Position numbers and translations under genes: made by a program. 64,000 nt of DNA, taken from assembly GCF_030272615.1 (NCBI RefSeq), contig NW_026729289.1, forward strand, positions 1-64,000, written 5' to 3'. This document shows, piece after piece, positions 44,128 to 53,593 of this stretch. This DNA is from Cryptomeria japonica. Lineage: Eukaryota > Streptophyta > Pinopsida > Cupressales > Cupressaceae. The notes below the pieces were generated by a model that was given only the letters and a program-made list of their open reading frames with translations, did no database searches and was not told the origin of the DNA. How positions within the stretch are numbered: the first letter of the stretch is position 1; each line of letters begins with the position of its first letter.

Positions 44128-44875
44128 ATGGCAGGCATGTATGTCGTCCTTGTGCTTTACCTCCTCTTCCACCCGTGGCTGTCTACTAAAGCCCAAACAA
44201 CCTTCGTCTTTCCCAAACTGACTAGTTTAACCAGTAGAAACTTGTCAAGCCTGTATTTGCAAGGGAACGTTGTATTTTGTAACGAAACCCAATCTTATAG
44301 GTATCCGCTTGACCAATCATTCATAATACATTACTGGTAGTGTTTTACATTCAGAAGTTGTGCGTATGAAAGAGCGCAGGTTCAAGAATGCAACTTCTAG
44401 TTTCATATTCGCCCTGGCTCCGCCTCCACAGAATTCGATAAGTGGGAATGGACTGACATTTATCATAATGCCCAAAAAGACACATAAGGGAGGGCAACAA
44501 GATTCATACCTTGGTTTGTTCAATTTCACAAGCTTGGGACAACCTCCAATCATCTGTTTGCAGTCGAATTCGACACAGTAAAGAACCCAGAATTCGATGT
44601 CATCAATGACAATCACGTTGGCTGGTGACCAGTTCATTCAATTAGATCTAAATGGGAGAAAGAATATTCAAGCTTGGATTGACTATGATCATCTCCACGA
44701 TCAGCTCAATGCTACCATAGCTCTGGCCGGTTCACTTCGCCCGGAAAGACCACTGCAATGGAAGAAAAATTTTGAGTTTGGGATTTGAAGGTTTTTGGCA
44801 AGGTTTACAAAGGAGTCCTTCCTAGTAATGGCTTCCAAGTTCCAAGTGGCTCTGAAATCTATCTTTTGAGAGATC
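44128..44875 (+). pseudogene. L-type lectin receptor kinase pseudogene (lectin domain remnant)
   Basis: Begins with a signal peptide (MAGMYVVLVLYLLFHPWLST) and a legume-lectin start (FVFPKL). It goes through frameshifts and stops into recognisable lectin blocks: GNGLTFIIMPKK at 44450, GLFNFTSLG at 44514, the metal-binding segment [20 protein letters not shown] in a shifted frame at about 44560-44625, and IQAWIDYD at 44669. At 44787 it jumps straight to a kinase glycine-loop-like piece (VFGKVYKGVLPSNG), so the rest of the lectin domain, the membrane segment and most of the kinase are deleted. A piece at 44816-44873 is partly repeated at 44905-44940. No product is expected. Confidence 0.85.
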
Positions 44876-44939
44876 AATAAAGGCTCTCATAGAAGAAATT
44901 TCAACTCTTCCTAGTAATGGCTTCAAATCTATCTTTTGA

Positions 44940-47480
44940 TTAGTGCATTTTCTTGATGCTAAACAGATTTTGAAGATGGTTCCAGAGTGTCTCACCTTTG
45001 TAAAGATATCTGTAAGTTGTTCTTGAGCCTTTACCTCAATTTTACATATTTTTTCTGAACTGAATTTCAAATAAATTAATATTTCAAATCAAAATGCTTT
45101 GTCGTACTATGATCGATAAGATTCTCAACCAATTTAATTACATACATGTTGTCACAAAAAGGTCATTGCAGGCTAAATTTGTTTCTCCCCATATCCTCTA
45201 TGACTTTTCAAAACTATAATGATTGTGTATGTTAAAAAGTGACTACAATATATTCTATTTCTTTAGATGAAAAAGAAAATGTAATTTGCTTTTTTTGATC
45301 TCCATGGAACTAAAGCTAAACAAAGTGAGATACAATTACCAAATGTAGACATCTGATCTTCCAAACTTCCTCTCCAATCAAAGTCACTAAAGACAACAAG
45401 TTGATACCTTTTTGAGTTGCATAATAAGAAATACTAAAACTTGTAGTACCTTTCACATACCTCAATATCTTCTTGTTTTTCTTCATATGAATTTTGGATA
45501 GCTTAGTCATATACCTTGAAACAAGAGAAACTAAATAAGTAAATTATGGTCGTGTGAGTTAGAAACGTCAATCTTCCAACAAAACTTTCATAAGTTGTTT
45601 CACCATCTATTTTAGTAATATCTTCTCTACGTAACCCACCTTCATAAGTAGATGGAATGGATGTTGCTTTCATTCAATGGTACCAAATTTTTAACATTGT
45701 CTTTTGCATATTTTATTTGATAAATAAAAATTCTATCCTCACTATGATGAACCTCAATTTATTAGAAAGTATTGCATGAGACCTAGACCTTTCATTTCAA
45801 ATTTGTTCATTATTAACAATTTTGGATTCATCCCTCATATTAAAACTACTACCCATATACAACAAATCATCAATATAAAAATCTCCTTTCTTATAGTGAA
45901 GAGTAGGCCCACTCTTGTTTCTCTTGAATTCATTATACTAAAACTATCCATTTATCCTAGCATACCATCTCTTGATGCTTGCTTGAGGCCAAACAAAACC
46001 TTCTTTAGATTGTATACTTGGTGTTATGGTTCTTTACCTTGCACTTCAAAACCCTATGTTTGTTGGACATAGAATTCCTTTTCTAACTACCCATTTATGA
46101 AGACACGTTTCATAGTAAAACCATTATTCTAATGGTTTGTTCTTTTGCTAGTGATGGAAATATATCTTCATAATCTATTGCATACCTTTGTATGAAGCCT
46201 TTTACAGCTAACTATGCCTTGCATCTTTCAACACTCCTATCAATGTTGTACTTAGTCTCAAGTAAATCCACATTGTAACGATATTTTTCTTCTCATTTGG
46301 AATCTATGTAAATTCTCAAGAATCATTCCTATTAATAGAATCTACCTCTTCTTGCATTGCTTGCACCCAAACCTCATTAGTACATGCATCTTCAAACAAT
46401 AATAGTTCAAATTTAAATTGTGAAAGTAAAGTAAAATTCATTATCTCACCTCTCAAATTATCTTCATATGCTTTACTTATTTTCCTCTAATAAATGTTGC
46501 TTCAAATTCTTGTCTATCTTGGAGAAACTTTGACTTGAAGTTAGACTTACACTAAAATTAAAAGAGGTGCTACTTTATTGACTTGTAGTGCCAAAATCTA
46601 AAATATTAGTGGATTTAACTCATTCAGATTATTATCATTGAGACTATCATTAAAAATAGATTTTGACTTCTCAACATGTCTTTCTTGATGTCTCTAAACT
46701 CTTCTTGCATCAAAAATCACATCACTTGACACAGCCATACTATTACTAAGAGGATTTCACAACCTAAACTCTCCCTTCATCAAAAGATAACATATCTTGA
46801 CACAAAAATACTATTCGTGAGAGGATTAGACAACCTATAGTCCTCGATTTGTTCACCATACCAAACAAAAATGTATGATTGACTTTTTTGGATCTAAATT
46901 TATTCCTTTTGACCAACTACATGAACACAAACTTCAAAATAATTAGCACTATTCTTTCTCTCATTCTAGGCTTCATAAGGTGTCATGGCAAGTGCACTAG
47001 TGAGATTTTATTTGAGAATATTCACTACTATAGAATCTACATTAGCCCAAAAAGAAAATGCTCAATCTCTTGGTTTGAAATATAACCCTTATCATTTTCA
47101 CCATTGTATGATTCTCCCTTTCAATGATGTCATTTTTTTGAGGTGTGTAAGAAATAGTGAGTTGTCTTTAGATGTCACTAAGATTACAATAATCCATAAA
47201 ATCTCTTGAACAAAATTACACTCTATGATTGGTCCTTAAGACCTTTTTTTTATCATCATTTTCATTTTCCACGAGGACTTTAAGATTGTTGAATACATCA
47301 AAGGCTTGATTATTTTGGTCTTAAAAAAAGTTAAAACAAACACTTTAAAGAATAATCAATAAAGTATATCAAAATGAACTAACTAAAGTTGATAATGGAT
47401 GCTCCATGTGCATTGCTTTCTAAAAATTTCTCTTCTCCATGTAAAAAACAAACATTTAAAAATTGATGTTCATTGTATCT
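44940..47480 (-). mobile_element. Decayed Copia element, integrase end to RNase H
   Basis: Read on the minus strand from right to left: the integrase C-terminal MTPYEA-NERK motif (about 46980), reverse transcriptase pieces including the active-site form IDDLLYMGSS (about 45845-45880), RNase H region KILRYVKGTTSFSISYY (about 45430-45480), and the end motif EQLTDIFTK (about 45005-45030). Many stops and frameshifts interrupt it. LTRs were not identified. It is a third, separate Copia lineage in the window. Confidence 0.75.
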
Positions 47481-47953
47481 AAGATCTTGTTCAAGCTCAT
47501 GTTTTTCATCTGGATTATTATTTTAGTAATGAGACATGTTCACTATGAACATGATACAAACCAACTCCATAGAATACTTGATATGATAAAGGTAAACATA
47601 AAAAAGAACGGTAATATAATATTCTCACCTCTTTTATATTTCCTCTCGATGTATATTTTATTCTAACCAATCTTAAGAATTTTAAAAAAAAAATTGTCTA
47701 AATTTTTCCATATTTTAAAATTGATATATTATTAAAAATCTTCAGATACTTCTTTTAGGTTTTTTTTTTTTTTAATTTTAATAAAGAACGAATCAATCAT
47801 CAACTAAAAACTAGAGTTAGATTGTGGTCAGGATTTGTAAATGGAAATTTAAATTTTTAATCTAAATTAATTCAATAAATTGTGCTCTAGCAGTGCTCTG
47901 TTCACCTATGTTTTGGAGGTGCTTGTGACAATTCTAGTTAAAAAATTATTTTT
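47481..47953. other. AT-rich spacer, nothing recognised
   Basis: Includes a T run at about 47760-47773. The ORF 47463-47666 has no family resemblance. Confidence 0.5.
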
Positions 47954-48757
47954 CTAGACTACTATTAGATATATATACACCACTTTTAAATCCCTGGAAC
48001 TTTCAGGTGAGCTGAACACAGGGTAGACAGGAGTTTTGTTGGTTTCAAACAGACCAAAATATTGTCCATAGCAGATATAAAAGGCTACCCGATTTCAGTT
48101 ATCACACTTGGAATATTGTCCATAGCAGATATAAAAGTGTCGACTTTAGCGTCGAACAAGTTGTTATACATTAGATGCCATCAGTCACCACAGCGCTTGT
48201 CTGCAAAAATTCAATCTCTGTTGTATTTGTAGCTAAAGTATGGATAGACACTGGCCAGGAAAGGAGGGTATTTATCTGACAAAAACTTAAGTATGGCACT
48301 CATATTCTCACCAAATGTTCCCTTGGAGGGAGGAAATGAATTGTACAGCACGGACGTTGCGTGTGGTGTAGAGACCTTGATGTCGTTCTGCAAATTGGCG
48401 TTACTCAATGCCTTCTGAATATTGTTCATAGCAGGCACGAGATATGAAACGTATGCTCTGTTTGCAAAAACCTCGTTTTCCACTGCAATGTATTTGATGT
48501 GGACAGGACAGAATGGTTTAATGTTGTCATTCACCCGTTCGCTACATCCTGGTCACCTGCAATCGTTTTAAGCTCAGTGTTGTCAACTCCCACAATCACT
48601 TCTATTCAAGAATTCTTCAGGGCCTCCAGCGCGGCTTGATTTGCTTGGTATAATCTCACCTTTTCTATATTGTTTGACTGCAACAGATTCACCACCTCAT
48701 CGTGAGAAGGCAAATTGTCTGAAAGCATTCCATAGCATACTCCTATCTTTGCACCAT
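47954..48757 (-). pseudogene. GH17 glucanase exon-2 pseudogene
   Basis: Aligns with exon 2 of the intact gene (53594-54621). The intron acceptor (AG at 48758-48759) is kept and the frame starts DGAKIGVCYGMLSDNLP. It retains the usual VCYG where the intact copy has VRYG. Damage: GGA to TGA giving KNS-stop-IEV near 48610, a 4-base deletion in the HPYV-like region at about 48535, a large deletion removing the nucleophile region, and a short tandem duplication of ATTGTCCATAGCAGATATAA at 48062 and 48116. The acid residue motif is changed to ENEV. The intron after it (48760-49000) also matches the intact gene. Confidence 0.9.
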
Positions 48758-49250
48758 CTGCTAGACATTAAAAGAAAGGATTTATGCGTGAATATTAAGA
48801 GATTTGATTAACATGAGATAAATACATTTTACTTTCAACACAACATAATTTAGTTTATTTCAATTGAATTTTTAAAGAAAATATATGGAGTTTTATTAAC
48901 AGGTCATTTTAATAAACTATTAATGCTAAACTATTGGGCAATGTCTTTAAGTTTTCAAGGAATGTCTTTTTTATGTTGGCATTAACTGTTTCTTTTTCTA
49001 TTTGCTGTCAACTGCAACCTGAACCAATTCCATTGAGGGAATAATTTGTACCACTGCCTCACCAAACCCATGACTTTATAACCTTCACCTTGATCCACAC
49101 TACCCTAAACAGGTTATCATTTTCCAATAGAGGCGTTGTATTGTGTTGATACTAGTAAGTTACTGTATCCCTGTACTTTTATTTTTATAATACAATTGCC
49201 CTGACAAATTTTCTCTGGCGTCTGCATCTTCTGAAGATATGATCGATGCA
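48758..49250 (-). pseudogene. Intron remnant of the GH17 pseudogene with a piece of an unidentified gene
   Basis: 48760-49000 matches the intron next to exon 2 of the intact GH17 gene. 49010-49250 matches 55150-55400, which on the minus strand encodes MPLLEDAKLVRVVLRVTG and FQGLGEAVGPMIQSM; here the frame is broken. The parent protein is not recognised. Confidence 0.65.
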
Positions 49251-49552
49251 TTGGAGATGAGATTTCTGTGTTGGATTGGAGATTGGATTGCTGCGTTGGA
49301 GATCATGATAATGATGCCGAGTCAAAGATCATATCTTTTTAGTTTTTAATCTTGTTTTTAGTTTTTTAGTTTTATGCTTTAATAAATCAGCAGTTTGCAA
49401 ACTGCTATAATAAGGCTTTGTTTTTAGTTTTTTGAGTTGTCTTAGGAAATGAATCATCTGTAAAACAATTCAATATTATTGTAATTTACACATTCAATTT
49501 TTCGAATGTAATCGTTCAACTCAGTTTTGAGTAAAGTTAGTTTTTGATATGC
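49251..49552 (+). mobile_element. LTR-like fragment interrupted by the G-patch element
   Basis: T-rich sequence with a hairpin (perfect 18-base palindrome AGCAGTTTGCAAACTGCT at 49389-49406) and runs such as AACAATTCAATATTATTG, typical of the end of a plant LTR. It continues on the other side of the 49558-52524 element at 52525-52670. Partner and borders were not found. Confidence 0.4.
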
Positions 49553-49557
49553 AATAA

Positions 49558-49890
49558 TGAAGGAAATGAAGCAGAACATGATACAAAAACAGAGTATGGA
49601 GAAAACAGAGCAGCACACAAGAAAGACAAATTTTTATTTATCAGACCATATTTTCCTTCTTCCATTCATCTCACAAAATGATTACAAAATGCCTCTTTTA
49701 ATGGAGGTCTTAGATGTTTCTAGAATGGGCAGAGGTAGCTGGAAACTTCCAGAATTTTGCATATAAAATAATGTTTTAAGACTATAGATGGTACGGTGGA
49801 CAGGTTGGAGTAGATGTAAGTCCTGCTAATTCTGTAAACATTTGTGCATACGGAGCATGTGGATGGGGTAGGTGAGATTAGACTCCAACA
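49558..49890 (-). repeat. 3' LTR of the G-patch element
   Basis: 333 bases; sense strand starts TGTTGGAGTCTAATC at 49890 and ends TCATTTCCTTCA at 49558. A TATA-like TTTTATATGC lies in the middle (about 49758-49767). The polypurine tract is directly upstream at 49891-49900. Confidence 0.92.
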
Positions 49891-50167
49891 CTCCCCCTTA
49901 ATCTCAACTACCAATATTCTATCCATTCTTTTGTTCTTTCCAGCTTTCTTCAACTATCTTTCCTTTTTGTCTGTGATCTCTTCTTTGGTTTTCTTACTAA
50001 CTGGTTGTTGCTACAGCTACTGCATTTTTCAGCATTCACAATGTGTTCTCTTTAACTGATATCCTCCTCTGATTTTCTGATTTCTTTCATCAACTTCTCT
50101 TTCTTTCTTGTCCTCCAATTTTCTTCAACTGCTGCTGTAGTCTCTCAATCTCTTTGATTTGAAGTCT

Positions 50168-51160
50168 TCAAAACATCATACAATCAGTAGTTGCCTTGCT
50201 AGACAATGGTTTCTTTTGGCTGAAAACATTTTTAATCCCTTTTGGACATTCAAAGCTTTCATTACTTCTATTGTTCTTCACATATGAACATTTGTACAAT
50301 CTTTTGAACATACCTGTGAACTTTTGCCAACTAGGTCCATAGGTCCATCCACAATCCATTTTTATACAACCTGGTATTGATTCTTTCTTCCAACACATTT
50401 TTTCAGAATGATTTCTTAAACCACAAATTTTACATGGATGTAAGTCCCAACACATTTCTTTTGTGTGTCCTTCTCTATTGCAATGAGAACACCTAATACA
50501 ATGGCTTTTATGCGTTGTTTTGCTTGAACTAGTAGCATCATTTTCTTTTCTTGGGACATATCCAAGACCTTCATACTTTGGCCTCATTATAGGCTCAATA
50601 GGCTCTCTAATTCTTTGTTCTTGTTTTCCCAATCCTTGACCTTTATAACCCATTTTCTTCATGATTTTTAAACCAATATTCTTATCATCACAACTAACAT
50701 AATGTGTAAACACATTCTCATCTTCTTTCTTGCATTCTTTATCACAAACAGTTTCAACTAAATCACCTTCACTAAATGATGAACACAAATCTTTTGTGTC
50801 ACATGAAGCATTACTAACTAGTGGTTTTAACTTCAAACATTCATTCTCTTGTTTCAGATTTAAGAGTTCCCTTTTCTGTAAATTGTTTTCTTCTTCTAAC
50901 CTTTTTGACATTTCTTCCAAATCATCAAACTTCCTTTTGACATCATCAAATAACTGTAATTTCTCTTCTAATTCCTTATTTTTATCTTTGACTTCATTCA
51001 GTTCTTTTTCAAGATTATAATTTTCATCTAACAATTCACATTTTTCCATTTGCTTCTCTTTTAAAAGACATATCATTTCTAAAATTTTCTTATTACATTC
51101 CTTCAATTCTTCTTTTAAATCATTTGTTTTCTCTTTCTTTACTCTATCAACTTTTCCCAT
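50168..51160 (-). CDS. Coiled-coil, G-patch, double zinc-knuckle protein of the LTR element
   Basis: An intact 330-residue ORF. Residues about 8-112 form a long charged coiled coil (KELEEKLQLFDDVKRKFDDL). Residues 162-201 are a G-patch: IGLKIMKKMGYKGQGLGKQ, then REPIEP, RPKYEGLGY. Two CCHC zinc knuckles follow: CSHCNREGHTKEMC at 224-237 and CKICGLRNHSEKMC at 243-256. Near 290-330 is a basic, Cys-containing tail. G-patch domains are glycine-rich RNA-processing modules that activate DEAH helicases or occur beside retroviral-type proteases. CCHC knuckles bind nucleic acid, as in gag. The protein therefore probably acts as a gag-like RNA-binding factor for the element, or is a captured host-type gene. 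No retrotransposon gag signature was recognised. It is uninterrupted while surrounding elements are dead. Confidence 0.85.
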   Translation of the reverse strand: MGKVDRVKKEKTNDLKEELKECNKKILEMICLLKEKQMEKCELLDENYNLEKELNEVKDKNKELEEKLQLFDDVKRKFDDLEEMSKRLEEENNLQKRELLNLKQENECLKLKPLVSNASCDTKDLCSSFSEGDLVETVCDKECKKEDENVFTHYVSCDDKNIGLKIMKKMGYKGQGLGKQEQRIREPIEPIMRPKYEGLGYVPRKENDATSSSKTTHKSHCIRCSHCNREGHTKEMCWDLHPCKICGLRNHSEKMCWKKESIPGCIKMDCGWTYGPSWQKFTGMFKRLYKCSYVKNNRSNESFECPKGIKNVFSQKKPLSSKATTDCMMF

Positions 51161-52178
51161 TGAAACAAAAGAAATTTAAAGTTACCTTGTCTGATACTTG
51201 ACTATGTTTCTGCTGCTGCAAATCGCCTCTTTTAAACAACTTCATGCACCTTCACAGTCTTTGAATAGAAATTTTCCCTTTTACTAGTAAATCACCTCCT
51301 TCAAAGCTTGGTGTCTTGAGTTCAGCTTCTTTCTATGGCAACCCCCTTTCCATCAAAGATGCAGCCTTCTCTCACTTTTCTAAAGACAACCTCACATTAC
51401 ATGCTGCCAGCAGAGTTCTACTAAATACAGGATTTTTCAAACACAAGCCTCTCAAAGGGAGCAAACACAAACTCAAAGGAGCAAACACAAATGGATACCA
51501 GTGCTACCATTACTATATGCATGGTGACCATTATCTCTTAACAATCTCTTTGAACTCATTCAAACACAAGTACTATGACATTCTCACTATGGAATGGGCA
51601 AACATATGCGATGGACTCCAAGCTTCAGCTTCTTCCTTGCTAGGTTGCTTCAAACTCTTCAAAAAATGCCAGTATTTCTTTTGTTCTCCCAGCAGTGACT
51701 AAGTCAACTCAGGTCTTAATCTTTTGTTATCCTCCGTATGCTAGTGGTCAAACATTGAGAACTCCATTGTTCTCCAATCGGCTTAATATCCTTTTCTCGA
51801 CTGAATAGCAGCTTTTCACAAATCTAATCGATTCTCCTTCCAAGTGGCAACTTCAGTAACCTGCCTTCTATGGCAGTGGCTTCTCTTTTTCTTCTCACAA
51901 ATTACCTGTGATGCCATCCTTTAAGTTGCAGCTTCTTAGTCTCTATTTTCTGCAGCATTTCTACTTTTTCTTCAACATTTTTGCACTCCAATGAATCACC
52001 TTCTGTGGTAGCGGCTAGATCTCCTTCTATAGCTGTCTTTCTCTTTCTACAATTAGAGGCCTTGTCTTCAGACCTGCATTCTTCTTCTACCTTTGGCCTC
52101 CCTGGATTTTACTGTTGCTTAAAACAGCTAAGAACTATCCTTAGGCATCCTCAATTCCCAGCTAACACAATCGACCGG
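51161..52178 (-). other. Leader region of the G-patch element
   Basis: About 1.0 kb between primer-binding site and ORF start with no long minus-strand ORF. The plus-strand ORF 51316-51702 is not supported: it runs antisense to the element and has no motif. A packaging signal would be expected here but cannot be recognised by eye. Confidence 0.6.
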
Positions 52179-52190
52179 GCTCTGATACCA
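52179..52190 (-). other. Primer-binding site of the G-patch element
   Basis: TGGTATCAGAGC on the minus strand, one base after the LTR, is a perfect match to the plant initiator methionine tRNA priming site. It fixes the orientation of the element. Confidence 0.92.
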
Positions 52191-52191
52191 C

Positions 52192-52524
52192 TGAAGGAAA
52201 TGAAGCAGAACATGATACAAAAACAGAAAATGGAGAAAACAGAGCAGCACACAAGAAAGACAAATTTTTATTTATCAGACCATATTTTCCTTTTACCATT
52301 CATCTCACAAAATGATTACAAAATGCCTCTTTTAATGGAGGTCTTAGATGTTTCTAGAATAGGCAGAGGTAGCTGGAAACTTCCAGAATTTTGCATATAA
52401 AATAATGTTTTAAGACTATAGATGGTACAGTGGACAGGTTGGAGTAGATGTAAGTCCTGCTAATTCTGTAAACATTTGTGCATACGGAGCAGGTGGATGG
52501 GGTAGGTGAGATTAGACTCCAACA
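52192..52524 (-). repeat. 5' LTR of the G-patch element
   Basis: 333 bases. Differences from the left LTR are few, for example GAAAATGG for GAGTATGG, TTTTACC for TCTTCC, AATAGG for AATGGG, ACAGTGG for ACGGTGG and GCAGGTGG for GCATGTGG, which is about 2 percent by eye. Confidence 0.92.
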
Positions 52525-52679
52525 AATAATAAGATATGCAGAGTTTCTCAGCTTAATATTTCTTTTAATCTAGTTAGTTTTTTTATATAAAATACTAAGA
52601 TAAGCAGATTTTCTTAGCTGAATATTTCTTTCAGTATTTTGGAGTATTGTTTGAATTATCATAATCTTTCATCTTCAGC
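52525..52679. repeat. Tandem repeat remnant next to the G-patch element
   Basis: Two units of about 67 bases containing AAGATA(T/A)GCAGA(G/T)TTTCT(C/T)AGCT(T/G)AATATTTCTTT at 52531 and 52599. This is the other half of the LTR-like fragment at 49251-49552. Confidence 0.5.
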
Positions 52680-53260
52680 TTTAATTTCTAAATCATAGCA
52701 TCTATAGCTTTTATATCAACCTCATACTCAACCACAGGCTCCTTGCCCTTTACTCTTGGTGTCAAAGGGCTTGTCTGGAAACCCGCATTTTCCTTGTCCT
52801 CAACATCTATTTTCAACAGGATAGTGCATCAAGATAGTAAGGAAACTTTCATGCACAACTGTATCACCCACTGCCACTTTCAACATTCTTAGAAAATCAT
52901 CCATAATGGTGCCTCTTGATATACCCATCCTGCCCATCATAAACTTACATGCTCCAATCCGAATGTCTAAACATTGATTGCCCACAAGAAGGAAGATGAT
53001 AAATGTTGCATAAGCAATGATACAAAACTGCCTTAAGAACCGCTGCCAGTTATAGCACAATCAATTCTTCTGGAGGCTTTGAGATGCCAAATGGGATGGC
53101 CAAAAACACAACCTAGCCTTAAAGTTTTTGAGCATAAGCTAATAGTTCAGAGCTCAATGAGGCCAATCTTCCACCTTCCTACTTTCCAAATAAGATATAT
53201 CCTGTAAGATTCACTCCTCCATTTGTCATGTGATCCGGTATCCCATTCTGTGTTAGGAGC
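52680..53260 (-). pseudogene. Piece of an unidentified gene, copy in the 53-kb module
   Basis: Minus-strand reading gives, in order, NGGVNLTGYILFGK (about 53220), EGGRLASLSSELLAYAQKL, FLAIPFGISKPPEELI, CLDIRIGACKFMMGRMGISR, VAVGDTVVHESFLTILMHYPV (52830-52900) and, in shifted frames, GFPDKP. The pieces look like a real conserved protein, but the family is not recognised. Homologous pieces lie at 55380-55620, 56640-56860 and (later part) 49010-49250. Several stops and shifts show it is dead. Confidence 0.6.
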
Positions 53261-53593
53261 CTCTGTTTTTTAAGTTTGCAGAGGGATTATATTGAGGGTG
53301 GGATTGGAATGTTTTCCAACACTTAATTTAGATTCCCGTGAACAAATTTAAGAATAATCTTTTGAGGGAAAATTTCTTATTCAAGTACTATTTTCTTAAA
53401 ATAATTCAATCAAATTATTTAGCAATATTGTTGTTAAGAAAACTAATGGAACTACCAACATTTGAAACTTTAAACTTGCCCAATACTAAATAATTCATTG
53501 TACTATTAACAAAAACAATTTTAGATGTAGTATTCAACTTTTTAAAAAATTTATGGTTTTCTTTTGAGATACAAAGAAGGAATCAATCATTTG
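53261..53593 (-). other. 3' flank of the GH17 gene with intron-like remnant
   Basis: 53280-53520 resembles 60-300 and 56860-57020, sequence that elsewhere lies between the gene piece and GH17 exon 1. It is part of a tandem copy of the GH17 module whose exon 1 is not visible here. Confidence 0.5.

Larger units (their letters stand above)
49553..52529 (-). mobile_element. Small LTR retroelement encoding a G-patch / zinc-knuckle protein, TSD AATAA
   Basis: A 2967-base element (49558-52524) flanked by AATAA at 49553-49557 and 52525-52529. Two LTRs of exactly 333 bases (49558-49890 and 52192-52524) differ at only a handful of positions, so it is the youngest LTR insertion here. On the minus strand the order is LTR (TGTTGGAGTC...TTCCTTCA), a perfect primer-binding site, a 1.0-kb leader, one ORF (51160-50168), a polypurine tract TAAGGGGGAG, and LTR. 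It has no protease, reverse transcriptase or integrase, so it depends on another element. The tRNA-Met site and TG...CA ends suit a Copia partner, but that is inference. Confidence 0.92.

Noticed and set aside
51316-51702. 128-residue plus-strand ORF in the G-patch element
   Set aside because: It is antisense to the element, lies in the leader and has no recognisable domain.
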